The notes beneath the pieces were generated by a model. The model saw only the letters and a list, made by a program, of their open reading frames with translations. It was not told where the DNA came from and made no database searches. Shown here in pieces: positions 1-7,881 of a DNA stretch of 64,000 bases (positions are counted from its first letter, which is position 1; each line of letters opens with the position of its first letter). Origin of the DNA: Armatimonas sp043757465 (GTDB lineage Bacteria > Armatimonadota > Armatimonadia > Armatimonadales > Armatimonadaceae); NCBI RefSeq assembly GCF_043757465.1, contig NZ_JAYVPL010000009.1, positions 1 to 64,000 on the forward strand. The letters are read 5' to 3'. The position numbers were made by a program, and so were the translations under genes.

Positions 1-52
1 TACTTGGGGCAAAAGCCTCCGGGAAAATAGCGCGACGCCAGAATTTATGTTG

Positions 53-95
53 AGCCCTTGCTTGGTAAGTTTACCCAGTAAGGGCTTTCCTATTT
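53..95 (+). terminator. Rho-independent-like terminator of a gene left of the window
   Basis: A long imperfect stem has outer arms AGCCCTT (53-59) and AAGGGCT (80-86), extended inwards by partial pairing of CTTGGTAA with TTACCCAG. It is followed by a T-rich tail (TTCCTATTT). It sits just before aroA and probably ends an upstream transcript. No gene is recognised in bases 1-52. Confidence 0.6.
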
Positions 96-119
96 GAAGA
101 ATGTGATATCCTGTCCTTT

Positions 120-1433
120 GTGACTTACCCGCCACAGATCGAGATTACACCACTTTCTTCCCCTCCTCGAACCACTGTGAAAGTGCCTGGTAGCAAAAGT
201 ATTACAAATCGTGCATTGGCGCTGGCGGCACTTTCTGATGGTTCTTTAACGCTGACTGGAGCACTTTTTGCCGACGATACGCAGCGCATGCAGGATTGTT
301 TGAAGGCACTAGGGTTTACTATTGACGCTGATCCGCTAACTGCGACGATAACTGTGCAGGGTGAGGGAGGAACTATTCCCACTTCCCAGGCCGAGCTTTT
401 TGTGGGAAACTCAGGTACCACGGCGCGGTTCATTAGCCCCATTGCAGCACTGGGGCAAGGGACTTTTCATCTTGATGGTGTTGCCCGAATGCGTGAGCGA
501 CCCATTGGCGATCTAGTGCAATCACTCGAAGGGCTCGGGGTTGCGGTGGATTGTCCGACCGGATGTCCACCCCTGACAATTCATGCGAAGGGGCTACATG
601 GAGGATCCACGACAATTCGAGCGGATGCCTCCAGCCAGTTCCTCTCAGGCTTACTTCTCGCGGCTCCTTTTGCCGATGCTGAGGAAACTATTATTCAGGT
701 GGAAGGCCCAGTGCTCTCTGCGCCGTACGTCCGAATGACACAGGCGATGCTCACCCAGTTTGGCTTGTCCGTACAGAATAGGGGGCAGGATTACCGAGTA
801 CCAGGACGGCAGCAGGTGCGACGACGGGAGCTAGGTCTGCCACAGATAGAGAGCTACGCGATTGAACCAGATGCTTCTGCTGCGTCCTATTTTTTTGCTG
901 CCGCTGCCCTAACAGGAGGCTGGGTTCGGATTTACGGGCTGGGGCCTGGCTCTTTGCAGGGGGACACTCAGTTTGTGCGGGTGCTTGAGGCGATGGGCTG
1001 CGAGGTCGTCTTGGCCAATGGAGCTATTGATGTTCATGGCCCCGAGCAGCTCACGGGGATCACTTTAGACATGAATGCAATTTCTGATACAGTGATGACT
1101 CTTGCGGCGATTGCACCGTTTGCGAGCACGCCAACCGTGATTGAAAATGTAGGGCATATCCGGCATAAAGAAACCGACCGGCTTGCGGCTGTTGTGGCGG
1201 AGCTAACACGGCTTGGAGTGGATGTGGAGGAACGGCCCGACGGACTGACGATCTACCCAGCAAAATCCCTGCGCCCCGCGACGATTCAGACCTACGACGA
1301 TCATCGGATGGCGATGGCATTTGCGATCACGGGCCTGCGATCTCCAGGGATTGTGATTGATAATCCTGCTTGTGTCGCAAAGACGTTCCCTGATTTCTTT
1401 GAGTGTCTGGAGGAACTATGCGGCGCTGGGTAG
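120..1433 (+). CDS. aroA: 3-phosphoshikimate 1-carboxyvinyltransferase (EPSP synthase)
   Basis: EPSP synthase joins PEP and shikimate-3-phosphate in the cytosolic shikimate pathway to aromatic amino acids. The 437-residue protein has the expected length and both signatures: VPGSKSITNRALALAAL near the N-terminus (phosphate and substrate binding) and the NSGTTARF loop near residue 97. RHKETDRL and the C-terminal DDHRMAM segment are also present. The start is GTG at 120. A TATCCT hexamer ends 7 nt before it and no Shine-Dalgarno is visible, so the mRNA may be leaderless. It is the first gene of an aroA-cmk-plsC operon, and cmk begins inside its 3' end. The identification is secure. Confidence 0.96.
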   Translation: MTYPPQIEITPLSSPPRTTVKVPGSKSITNRALALAALSDGSLTLTGALFADDTQRMQDCLKALGFTIDADPLTATITVQGEGGTIPTSQAELFVGNSGTTARFISPIAALGQGTFHLDGVARMRERPIGDLVQSLEGLGVAVDCPTGCPPLTIHAKGLHGGSTTIRADASSQFLSGLLLAAPFADAEETIIQVEGPVLSAPYVRMTQAMLTQFGLSVQNRGQDYRVPGRQQVRRRELGLPQIESYAIEPDASAASYFFAAAALTGGWVRIYGLGPGSLQGDTQFVRVLEAMGCEVVLANGAIDVHGPEQLTGITLDMNAISDTVMTLAAIAPFASTPTVIENVGHIRHKETDRLAAVVAELTRLGVDVEERPDGLTIYPAKSLRPATIQTYDDHRMAMAFAITGLRSPGIVIDNPACVAKTFPDFFECLEELCGAG

Positions 1434-2077
1434 TTGCAATTGATGGCCCTGCAGGGGTAGGCAAATCCACCGTGGCACGGCTTCTCGCGGATCGCCTGGG
1501 CTATGTCTACCTGGACTCAGGAGCGATGTACCGTTGTGTTGCTCTGCTGGCACTCCGAAGGGGGACGCCTCCTGAGGAAGCTGCTGGTCTTGCGCAGGAG
1601 GCTCAGATTACTTTTGATCCGACGGGAGTAGGAGAGCCGCAGCAAGTGACTCTTTCTGGGGAAGATGTCACGGTGGCGATTCGTGCTCCTGAAGTCTCCC
1701 AGATGGCGTCAAAGATTGCAGCAGTACCAGGAGTAAGGCGGGCACTTGTCCAGCTCCAGCAGGCCCTGGGCGCTGGGGGCGGTGTTGTGATGGAGGGACG
1801 CGATATCGGAACCGTTGTCTTTCCCGAGGCGGAGCTGAAGGTCTTTCTGACTGCCTCGTCTGAAGAGCGTGCACGGCGCCGTCACGCGGAGCTTGAAGCA
1901 CGGGGCGAGATCATGGATTACCAAACGGTTCTCGCGGAGCAGCGAGAGCGCGATGAGCGCGACCAGACCCGGGAAGCATCGCCGTTAGTCGCCGCATCTG
2001 ATGCACTGGCCGTGCTCACAGAGGGACGTACCATAGACGAAATTGTTACGGAGATAGCGGGTAAAGTAAAAACATGA
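1418..2077 (+). CDS. cmk: (d)CMP kinase (cytidylate kinase)
   Basis: The enzyme phosphorylates CMP and dCMP with ATP. The P-loop GPAGVGKST lies at residues 10-18, followed by the YLDSGAMYR nucleotide-binding segment and the EGRDIGTVVFP motif typical of bacterial Cmk. The frame is open from a GTG at 1403, but ATG at 1418 is chosen because GGAGG at 1409-1413 sits 4 nt before it and family proteins begin just ahead of the P-loop. It overlaps the aroA end by 16 nt, implying translational coupling. The aroA-cmk order is common in bacteria. Confidence 0.95.
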   Translation: MRRWVVAIDGPAGVGKSTVARLLADRLGYVYLDSGAMYRCVALLALRRGTPPEEAAGLAQEAQITFDPTGVGEPQQVTLSGEDVTVAIRAPEVSQMASKIAAVPGVRRALVQLQQALGAGGGVVMEGRDIGTVVFPEAELKVFLTASSEERARRRHAELEARGEIMDYQTVLAEQRERDERDQTREASPLVAASDALAVLTEGRTIDEIVTEIAGKVKT

Positions 2078-2754
2078 GTGATGAGACGGCTGTAGCCCAT
2101 ACAGATACCTACTGGATACTCAAACGGGGAACTCTCGTGCTCCTGCGGCCTTGGGCGACGTTTTATAGACAAGGCGAGGAAAATGTTCCTAAAGAGGGAG
2201 CAGTTCTCTACGTAAGCAATCACACGTCGTATCTAGACCCCGTTGCTATTGGGAATGTTAGCCCGCGCCGCGTGGTTTTTATGGGTAAGGCGGAGCTTTT
2301 CCACAATAAAATCATTAACTGGCTGCTTCGTGGTGTGGACGGCTTTCCCGTGAAGCGCGGTGAGCCCGACATGACCGCATTTAAGACGGCACTTCGGTAC
2401 CTTAAGGCGGATCGTGTGGTTTGTGTTTTCCCTGAGGGGACACGTGAGGACTCTGAGGAGAAACTTGGGACGCCTGAGCCTGGCGCGGCCACTTTTGCGA
2501 TGAAGACAGGCTGCTGTGTTGTTCCCGTCTTTGTTAGTGGAGCCAGTAGAGTGCTGGGCAAAAAAGGTGGTCTACGCAGCGGCAAGATTACGGTCGCTTT
2601 TGGAGAGCCCTTCACACTGCCTAAGAATGCTGATCGTGAGGTTGCCGCGAGTGAGTTGATGGCGGCGATTGCACGAACCCGTGATGCCTGGCGCGGTAAA
2701 CCCGCGCAACGGGTGGGAGTATTTTCCTCTATCCCACCTCTTGAAAAAAAATAA
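2074..2754 (+). CDS. plsC: 1-acyl-sn-glycerol-3-phosphate acyltransferase
   Basis: This is a membrane-associated acyltransferase that makes phosphatidic acid from lysophosphatidic acid. The HX4D catalytic motif is NHTSYLD (His50, Asp55) and the FPEGTR substrate motif lies at 119-124. The length of 226 residues is normal for the family. Its ATG overlaps the cmk stop as ATGA (2074-2077), so it is coupled to cmk. A bidirectional terminator starts at its stop codon. The family assignment is firm; exact acyl specificity cannot be read from sequence. Confidence 0.9.
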   Translation: MSDETAVAHTDTYWILKRGTLVLLRPWATFYRQGEENVPKEGAVLYVSNHTSYLDPVAIGNVSPRRVVFMGKAELFHNKIINWLLRGVDGFPVKRGEPDMTAFKTALRYLKADRVVCVFPEGTREDSEEKLGTPEPGAATFAMKTGCCVVPVFVSGASRVLGKKGGLRSGKITVAFGEPFTLPKNADREVAASELMAAIARTRDAWRGKPAQRVGVFSSIPPLEKK

Positions 2755-2790
2755 CAAAGGCCCGGCTAAGATGCCGGGCCTTTGTTATTT
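2751..2790. terminator. Bidirectional Rho-independent terminator
   Basis: A near-perfect stem pairs the strand from about 2751 (AACAAAGGCCCGGC) with GCCGGGCCTTTGTT near 2773-2786. An A-rich run precedes it and TATTTT follows, so it works for plsC (+) and the facing gene at 2796 (-). Confidence 0.9.
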
Positions 2791-2795
2791 TGCTC

Positions 2796-3188
2796 CTACT
2801 CTCCGGAGGGGCTAATGAAGACGATCGAGCCGCCTTCACTGACGTTGAGCCCAACCACGCCGGCTAGAACGTTATCGAGGAGCGCCTTGTTGAGCTCATA
2901 GGCTGCCATGCGCTCTGGTGAGGCAAGGGCCTTCTGGCGGCGAGGGCGCCCGACAAGGTTTTTAAGCTCCTCTGTCTCGGCATGGACACCACGTGCCCAG
3001 CTAATAACTGCCTGAAGCTCTTCATGCGAGGCGCCTGCTGTGCCACGTGTTTTTAGGAGAGAGTCTATCAGGAGGGCTGTTTGTGCCACATGATCTACGA
3101 TACCGCTACGGCGGCGACGGCGTACCACGGGAGTGGCAACGGGTGTTTCTACAGCGGCTTCGGTAATGACTTTCGGTCTTCGTCCCAT
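2796..3188 (-). CDS. Hypothetical protein with basic N-terminus
   Basis: I do not recognise this 130-residue protein. It starts MGRRPK and has a strongly basic patch RRRRRSG near residues 23-29, followed by a helical region (DHVAQTALLIDSLLKTRG) and a C-terminal part ending GGSIVFISPSGE. The basic N-terminus would suit nucleic-acid binding, but that is only a guess. It is transcribed convergently with plsC and shares its terminator. The upstream 133 bp holds a TATAAT at 3269-3274 read on the minus strand and the inverted repeat GTCTCA-ttgt-TGAGAC (3244-3259), which might be an operator. Confidence 0.6.
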   Translation of the reverse strand: MGRRPKVITEAAVETPVATPVVRRRRRSGIVDHVAQTALLIDSLLKTRGTAGASHEELQAVISWARGVHAETEELKNLVGRPRRQKALASPERMAAYELNKALLDNVLAGVVGLNVSEGGSIVFISPSGE

Positions 3189-3243
3189 AATATTTTACTT
3201 TCTTTACTTCGGTTTGAGTCCATTTGTTTTCTGGACACTTTCG

Positions 3244-3274
3244 GTCTCATTGTTGAGACTCTTAACCGATTATA
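3244..3274 (-). promoter_or_regulatory. Probable promoter and inverted-repeat operator of the 2796-3188 gene
   Basis: Read on the minus strand, TATAAT (3269-3274) is followed by the 16-bp inverted repeat GTCTCATTGTTGAGAC (3244-3259) within the expected 5' leader. The -35 region is weak. The symmetric element may be an operator or an RNA hairpin. Confidence 0.45.
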
Positions 3275-3321
3275 CCGAAAATTTATCTGTTGTGGTATTT
3301 TTATGTTGAATTACTTCACTA

Positions 3322-4383
3322 TCAACGTAACTGTTGAGCCACTGAAGTGGATACTGCTCGTCGTAGGGTAATCGTGACGTTCTTCGGAGCTGTATCAGAA
3401 GCGTGTACTGCATTGGTGAGCAGAATGATAGCACAGGCAGAGAGGGGAGATATCCAGATGGATGTTCCTGTGAAACCTGTATGGCCGTAGGATCCCTGAG
3501 GAAGCTCACCACGGATGGCATAGGCACTGCCTATGTCCCACAAGACACCGCGCAAACCGTCTGGTCCGGAGAGGGGCGACTGTGGCTGGGTCATCAGGTG
3601 AACCGTTTCGGGCTTCAGGATGCCTCGTCCATTGCGGAGCATCATCTGGGCGAAGCGTGCCAGATCATCCGCAGTGGAGAAAAGCCCTGCATTGCCTGAG
3701 ACGCAGCCTGCGCCTTCAAGTGCCGCCGCGGTCGGGTCATGGACTTTCCCACGCCGTCCTGGGATATCATCGCCCGCTGCCGTCGAGGCGCAGCGTGGAG
3801 CCAGTCGCACGCTAGGCCGATACGTGGTCTCGGTCATTCCCAGGGGCTGAAAAACACGCTCGCGGCAGAACTGATCCAGCGGCTGCCCGGTGCTTCTCTC
3901 GATCAGTGCCCCCAGAGCAATGGCCGAGTAGTCCGAATAGACGAACTTCTCCCCGATGTTAGCCATTTTGCGTGAGCGGACGATCTCCCCGACAATCTCC
4001 TCAAGCGTGACGTAGCGATTGGCGTAGGCCCCCCCCGCAGGAATCCCGGCGCAGTGAGTCGCTAGGTGCCGAATGGTAATACCTGGGCGCTGTGAAAACT
4101 CAGGGAGATATTTTTCGATTGGATCGTCGAGGCGCAGCTTCCCCGACTCCAGCAACAGCGCCAGCGCACTGCCGGTTGCGAGGGGCTTGGTCAGCGACGC
4201 CAGGTCAAAGAGCGTGTCGCAGGTCATCGGGCGCTTCGTCGGGCGCAGCCCGGCATCGCCCCAGCACGCACGCAGGGCAACTTCTCCCTTGTGCACAATG
4301 AGGAGCACCGCACCGGGGACTCCCCTTTTTTTCACGGCCTCTTCCACGAGAGCGGCAGCAACTTGAAAACGGTTCGCGTTCAT
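3322..4383 (-). CDS. Beta-lactamase-family serine hydrolase (class C / esterase type)
   Basis: This belongs to the beta-lactamase/penicillin-binding-protein-like fold used by many esterases and D-aminopeptidases. The SxxK motif is SLTK (Ser63, Lys66), the YxN-type motif is YSD (149-151), and a KTG-like box is HTGFTGTS near the C-terminus. No signal peptide is evident, so a cytosolic esterase is more likely than a secreted resistance enzyme. Substrate is unknown. The ATG at 4383 lies 6 nt from a minus-strand TACAAT in the palindrome at 4390-4407, so the transcript is probably leaderless. Confidence 0.85.
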   Translation of the reverse strand: MNANRFQVAAALVEEAVKKRGVPGAVLLIVHKGEVALRACWGDAGLRPTKRPMTCDTLFDLASLTKPLATGSALALLLESGKLRLDDPIEKYLPEFSQRPGITIRHLATHCAGIPAGGAYANRYVTLEEIVGEIVRSRKMANIGEKFVYSDYSAIALGALIERSTGQPLDQFCRERVFQPLGMTETTYRPSVRLAPRCASTAAGDDIPGRRGKVHDPTAAALEGAGCVSGNAGLFSTADDLARFAQMMLRNGRGILKPETVHLMTQPQSPLSGPDGLRGVLWDIGSAYAIRGELPQGSYGHTGFTGTSIWISPLSACAIILLTNAVHASDTAPKNVTITLRRAVSTSVAQQLR

Positions 4384-4389
4384 TCCTGT

Positions 4390-4407
4390 ATTGTACCGGG
4401 GTACAAT
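4390..4407. promoter_or_regulatory. Palindromic divergent promoter with two opposed -10 boxes
   Basis: ATTGTACC-GG-GGTACAAT is an 8-bp perfect inverted repeat around a GG centre. Each arm carries a TACAAT -10 hexamer, one per strand. Each hexamer ends 6 nt before a start codon: 4414 on plus and 4383 on minus. Both genes would give leaderless mRNAs, and two polymerases could not occupy the site together. Confidence 0.65.
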
Positions 4408-4413
4408 CGCACC

Positions 4414-5550
4414 ATGAACGATGCTGTTGTGATTGTGGCGGCGGGACGGTCCGCGCTTGCAAGGTCTCCCAAAGGGAGTTTCAAGGAGCTGCGCCCCGAC
4501 GATCTGGCGGCGGCGGTGCTACGGGGCGTGCTGGAGCGTGTCCCCAACCTCGATTTACAGTTGATTGATGATGTGATTCTAGGGTGCGCGATGCCGGAGC
4601 TGGAGCAGGGGATGGATGTGGCACGGGTGGCCGCACTTCGCGCCGGGCTGCCGCAAAGTGTCGCCGGGCTCACTCTCAATCGCTTCTGCGCCTCAGGGCT
4701 TGAGGCGATTGCGACGGCGGCGGCAAAAATTGCAACCGGGCAGGCGAGTTTCATTCTCGCCGGTGGTGTCGAGAGCATGACGCGCGTGCCGTTCATGGGC
4801 GAGACCTTGCGTACGAATGAGTCCCTGCCCGCTGAGACGTGGCTGGGGATGGGCGACTCCGTGGAGCGCGTGGCCGACGAAGAAAACATTACCCGCGCTG
4901 AAGCCGATGCGTTTGCGCTTCGGAGCCAGCAGCGCGCCGCCGCCGCACAGGCCGCTGGAAAGTTCGACTCAGAGATCATCCCTATCACGCTTCCTGACGG
5001 TACGATTGTCTCCCGTGATGAAGGCATCCGCGCGGAGACAACGCGGGAAGGGCTGGGAAACCTTAAAACTCCCTTCCGCGAAGGTGGCGTGATCACCGCA
5101 GGGAATGCCAGCCAGCGTAGCGATGGTGCCGCTGCGGTCTTGCTGACCACCGCCGCGCTCGCCGCGCACTACGGCCTGACACCGCTTGCCCGTTTTGTCG
5201 GGTATGCCACCGCCGCTGTGGACCCCGTGCACTTTGGAATCGCCCCTGCCAGTGCCATTCCTAAGCTCCTCGCACGCACCGGCATCACGCTCGACCAAAT
5301 TGACCTGATCGAGTTCAACGAGGCATTTGCGGCGCAAGCCCTCGCCAGCCAGAAACACTTCCCGCTGGACTGGGACAGAGTGAACGTGAACGGCGGCGCG
5401 ATCGCTCTGGGGCATCCGCTCGGAGCCACGGGCGCACGCCAGACTGTCACGCTACTGCACGAAGCTCCGCGCCGTGGCGCACGCTACGGCATGGTGACAA
5501 TGTGTGCCGCCCTGGGAATGGGAGCCGCCGGGCTGTTTGAGTTTTATTAG
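4414..5550 (+). CDS. Acetyl-CoA acyltransferase / thiolase
   Basis: Thiolases interconvert acetyl-CoA with acetoacetyl-CoA or cleave 3-ketoacyl-CoA. Seen here: nucleophile Cys92 in NRFCASGLEAI, NEAFAAQ, the catalytic His in GHPLGATGAR (about 335) and the second Cys in CAALGMGAAG (about 365). Length of 379 residues is slightly short of the usual 390. The frame extends upstream to 4291, but MNDAVVIVAAGRSAL at 4414 matches family N-termini and lies 6 nt after a TACAAT box. No other beta-oxidation gene is adjacent, so degradative versus biosynthetic role is undecided. Its stop overlaps the convergent gene's stop (TTAG). Confidence 0.92.
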   Translation: MNDAVVIVAAGRSALARSPKGSFKELRPDDLAAAVLRGVLERVPNLDLQLIDDVILGCAMPELEQGMDVARVAALRAGLPQSVAGLTLNRFCASGLEAIATAAAKIATGQASFILAGGVESMTRVPFMGETLRTNESLPAETWLGMGDSVERVADEENITRAEADAFALRSQQRAAAAQAAGKFDSEIIPITLPDGTIVSRDEGIRAETTREGLGNLKTPFREGGVITAGNASQRSDGAAAVLLTTAALAAHYGLTPLARFVGYATAAVDPVHFGIAPASAIPKLLARTGITLDQIDLIEFNEAFAAQALASQKHFPLDWDRVNVNGGAIALGHPLGATGARQTVTLLHEAPRRGARYGMVTMCAALGMGAAGLFEFY

Positions 5551-6194
5551 CCGATTGGCATGGTGGCGAGCAGGGGATGGCCTGCGGGCAGCCGTGCGAC
5601 GAGCACTTTTCGGTACTGGGTGAGCCGTGCGAGCAGCGCCTTGCGCCACGCCGCCCGGTTGGCTCGCAGTATCCGAGCGTGCTCCCGGCTCTGCGTGGCA
5701 TTTTGATAAAACCCGCGCAAGGTGGTGATGTCGGTCACGAGCTGTGCCTGCGTGTAGCCCATCGGCAGGGACAGAGGCACCACACTGCCCAGGCCACTAT
5801 CCCCATTCAACTGCCCCCAGAGCTGCGCGGCATCTTCCAGCGCCTTGAGAAACGCCCCCTCGCCTGCATTGGTGGCGGGGAGCAAGGGCAGCATTCCCAC
5901 ATAGCGTGTCCCTGGCAGAAGTCCCTGCACCGCCGCACGAAGCTGACTCACCCGCGTCCGAAGCGCCATTTTCGCCGCATCCCGCACCGTGGCAGCTCCC
6001 TGTGCGTCGTTGTCGGCGGCAAGTATAGCCTGTCCGGCGGAAATAAACTCCATCCGCTCTGTAGCGAGGCTCGTCTGTGAAAATCCTTGGGGTAAAATCA
6101 CAGGAGCCACTCCCAATGCCAAGTTTACATCACCCCAGTGCGTCTCCCAGCGGTTCATAAGAGAGATCAAGTCATTAAAATCAGAATTTGCCAT
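5547..6194 (-). CDS. Helical protein of unknown function, paralog of 10532-11200
   Basis: The family is not recognised. The 215-residue protein is predominantly helical and resembles the protein at 10532-11200 in length and order of motifs: HWxD and LGxA near the N-terminus, a central RDxA..AL with R.AV.G.LP, PAxNA followed by LxD...W, and a C-terminal YRK..R.LP...L...P. It starts at ATG 6194, with GGAG 7 nt upstream. It lies 26 nt downstream of the DUF4276 gene on the same strand, so it is probably the third gene of that operon and may be an accessory part of the presumed defence module. Confidence 0.7.
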   Translation of the reverse strand: MANSDFNDLISLMNRWETHWGDVNLALGVAPVILPQGFSQTSLATERMEFISAGQAILAADNDAQGAATVRDAAKMALRTRVSQLRAAVQGLLPGTRYVGMLPLLPATNAGEGAFLKALEDAAQLWGQLNGDSGLGSVVPLSLPMGYTQAQLVTDITTLRGFYQNATQSREHARILRANRAAWRKALLARLTQYRKVLVARLPAGHPLLATMPIG

Positions 6195-6220
6195 CTCAAA
6201 TCTCCATTTATCAGGTGTCG

Positions 6221-6736
6221 TTATTCTATCGCATCGTGTCGGTGGATTTCAAGTAATATCTGTACTTCTCGACAGGATTTATCAGACGAATCTGCCCGGT
6301 CTCTCGCCATTGCCAGGTCAAATTTCGTTGTCAGGCTCGCCTGATCCACCGTCGGGCTATAGTTTCCCCGTTCTCGCTTGATCCAGCCCTTGGCATCCCG
6401 AATGACCTCCTCCCGATTCGCCAGCACGACTGAGATTTTCAGATCGGGGCGTAGTGCTTGAACCGTCGCCAGAAGCTTCGGCCCCAACACTGCGGGACAG
6501 TCGTCGTCGGCATCCAACAGTAGCAAGATTGCCCCCGCCCCTTCGATCTTATCGTTTGCCAACTGGAGATACCGTCCCAGCTCCTCCGGGCGCTTCACCA
6601 TCGTCCCCCGGTTGACTCGCATCGTGTGAGGTAGCGTCCACAGATTCAGCCCCAAAAGCTCCGTCGCAACCCGTTGCACTAAAAACCGGACTGCCGCTTC
6701 CTCGCCGTGTCCCTCCACAATCACTGAGAGCTTCAC
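6221..6736 (-). CDS. DUF4276 family protein (TOPRIM-like)
   Basis: The 171-residue protein has VEGHGEEAAVRFLVQRV at residues 7-23 and LLLLDADDDCP near residue 75. These are the acidic motifs expected of DUF4276, a TOPRIM-like family often paired with AAA ATPases. Such pairs occur in abortive-infection or OLD-like nuclease systems, where the TOPRIM part cuts nucleic acid. Its ATG overlaps the stop of the ATPase gene by 4 nt (6733-6736), so the two are translationally coupled. Pairing with the ATPase supports a defence role, but activity is inferred. Confidence 0.8.
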   Translation of the reverse strand: MKLSVIVEGHGEEAAVRFLVQRVATELLGLNLWTLPHTMRVNRGTMVKRPEELGRYLQLANDKIEGAGAILLLLDADDDCPAVLGPKLLATVQALRPDLKISVVLANREEVIRDAKGWIKRERGNYSPTVDQASLTTKFDLAMARDRADSSDKSCREVQILLEIHRHDAIE

Positions 6737-7695
6737 GCTGCCGGTTCCAGTTGGTTCATCCGCAACAGCTCGCCCGCCGTAAACAAGTGCTCACTGAGGC
6801 TCTTGCGCGATGCCGCATCAATCGGCCCAATCTTCGTCTCCCCGTTCTCCCGCACCACCGCCAGAATGCTATCCGGGTCAATATCGGGGCTGTCAAGTAA
6901 GTCTGGACTGTGGCTCGTCACAATAATTTGTACATCCTCGCTTGCCTCAATCAAAGCCTCCCGCAAGACCCGCGCCGCCGCCGGATGCAACCCCGCCTCC
7001 GGTTCCTCAATACCAATGAGCGGAATCCCCGCACTCTTCGCATGAAAAATCGCCGTCAAAACCCCCAGCGCATGAAGTGTCCCATCCGACATTTGCGAGG
7101 CATTAAAGGGTGTGTCGCTTCCTTTACACGAAAACTGTAATATATTATATCCACCTGCTTGAAGTATCCATATTTTTTCAATATCTGGTGTTATTATGCG
7201 AATGAAGGAATTTATTGTTTTTAGTATTTTACTTTCTGTAGTTTGTATTCTGTGTAATATATTGAAGATGTTTTTACCATCACTGTGCAGAAATTTAGAA
7301 TCTTCATTTATTTCTGATGGTTTGGAATATAGTTTTGTATTTAATGAGTATGATATAAAAGAAGGATCTGGTATAGGTTTAGTATTTGTCTTATTGTCGA
7401 ATTTAAATTCTTTTGATCTGATATGAATTGATGAAATTATTCCGAAATTGCCATTCATTTCGCAATTGTTGGAATCATAGCCGCTACGAATGAAAGTGTC
7501 ACCAGTTGTATCACTGTTAATTGCTTTGTTTTTACGAGTAGAGTAAAACGTAAAATTTACAAATAGCGCTTGAAGGAAATTACTTTTTCCTGCGCCGTTT
7601 GGGCCGGCAAGAAACGTGAGGTTTTTGAGTTCCACGTCGCAATGGGCGATGCTTTTGTAGTTCTCCAAACGGACGCGGTTAAGGAAGCAGGCCAT
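6733..7695 (-). CDS. AAA family ATPase (RecF/OLD-like, ABC-type ATPase fold)
   Basis: The N-terminus RVRLENYKSIAHCDVELKNL is typical of RecF/SMC/OLD-like ATPases. It is followed by Walker A GPNGAGKSNF, a signature-like SDGTLHALGVL, Walker B PLIGIEEPEAGLHP and the sensor segment IIVTSHSPDLLD. It probably drives the DUF4276 partner downstream. The frame is open to 7869, but the start is set at ATG 7695 because a minus-strand TATAAT (7703-7708) ends 7 nt before it and the family begins there. The middle (about 7140-7600) is strikingly AT-rich compared with both ends of the gene and all neighbours, suggesting recent transfer or a recombinant specificity domain. Confidence 0.85.
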   Translation of the reverse strand: MACFLNRVRLENYKSIAHCDVELKNLTFLAGPNGAGKSNFLQALFVNFTFYSTRKNKAINSDTTGDTFIRSGYDSNNCEMNGNFGIISSIHIRSKEFKFDNKTNTKPIPDPSFISYSLNTKLYSKPSEINEDSKFLHSDGKNIFNILHRIQTTESKILKTINSFIRIITPDIEKIWILQAGGYNILQFSCKGSDTPFNASQMSDGTLHALGVLTAIFHAKSAGIPLIGIEEPEAGLHPAAARVLREALIEASEDVQIIVTSHSPDLLDSPDIDPDSILAVVRENGETKIGPIDAASRKSLSEHLFTAGELLRMNQLEPAA

Positions 7696-7716
7696 GGTTG
7701 GCATTATACCGGAGAC

Positions 7717-7804
7717 CCGCACGGTGAACGTGGGGCAGTGGGGCATCGTGCCTCCGCCGCGCTTCGCGGGTACTCTCTGGGTGTGCCCCACGTTTGTCGT
7801 GCGG
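7717..7804. repeat. 21-bp inverted repeat pair in the ATPase/transketolase intergenic region
   Basis: The left arm 7717-7737 and the right arm 7784-7804 match as inverted repeats at 18 of 21 positions. Both contain ACGTGGGGCA or its complement and end in CCGCACG. The 46 bp between them include a smaller CCGCG-ctt-CGCGG hairpin. The element lies between the ATPase -10 box and the transketolase promoter. It may be a small mobile-element remnant, a REP-like repeat or a regulatory cruciform. Confidence 0.6.
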
Positions 7805-7831
7805 ACACAAAGGCATAAAGGTGGAATGCGG

Positions 7832-7837
7832 TACAAT
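7832..7837 (+). promoter_or_regulatory. Probable -10 element of transketolase
   Basis: TACAAT preceded by CGG matches the -10 form seen across the window. It would give a leader of about 38 nt before the ATG at 7882, so this gene is leadered, unlike many neighbours. No clear -35 is seen. Confidence 0.45.
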
Positions 7838-7881
7838 AGCCCAGGATATTTCCGTAATCTAAAGGACACTTAGAAACTAAA

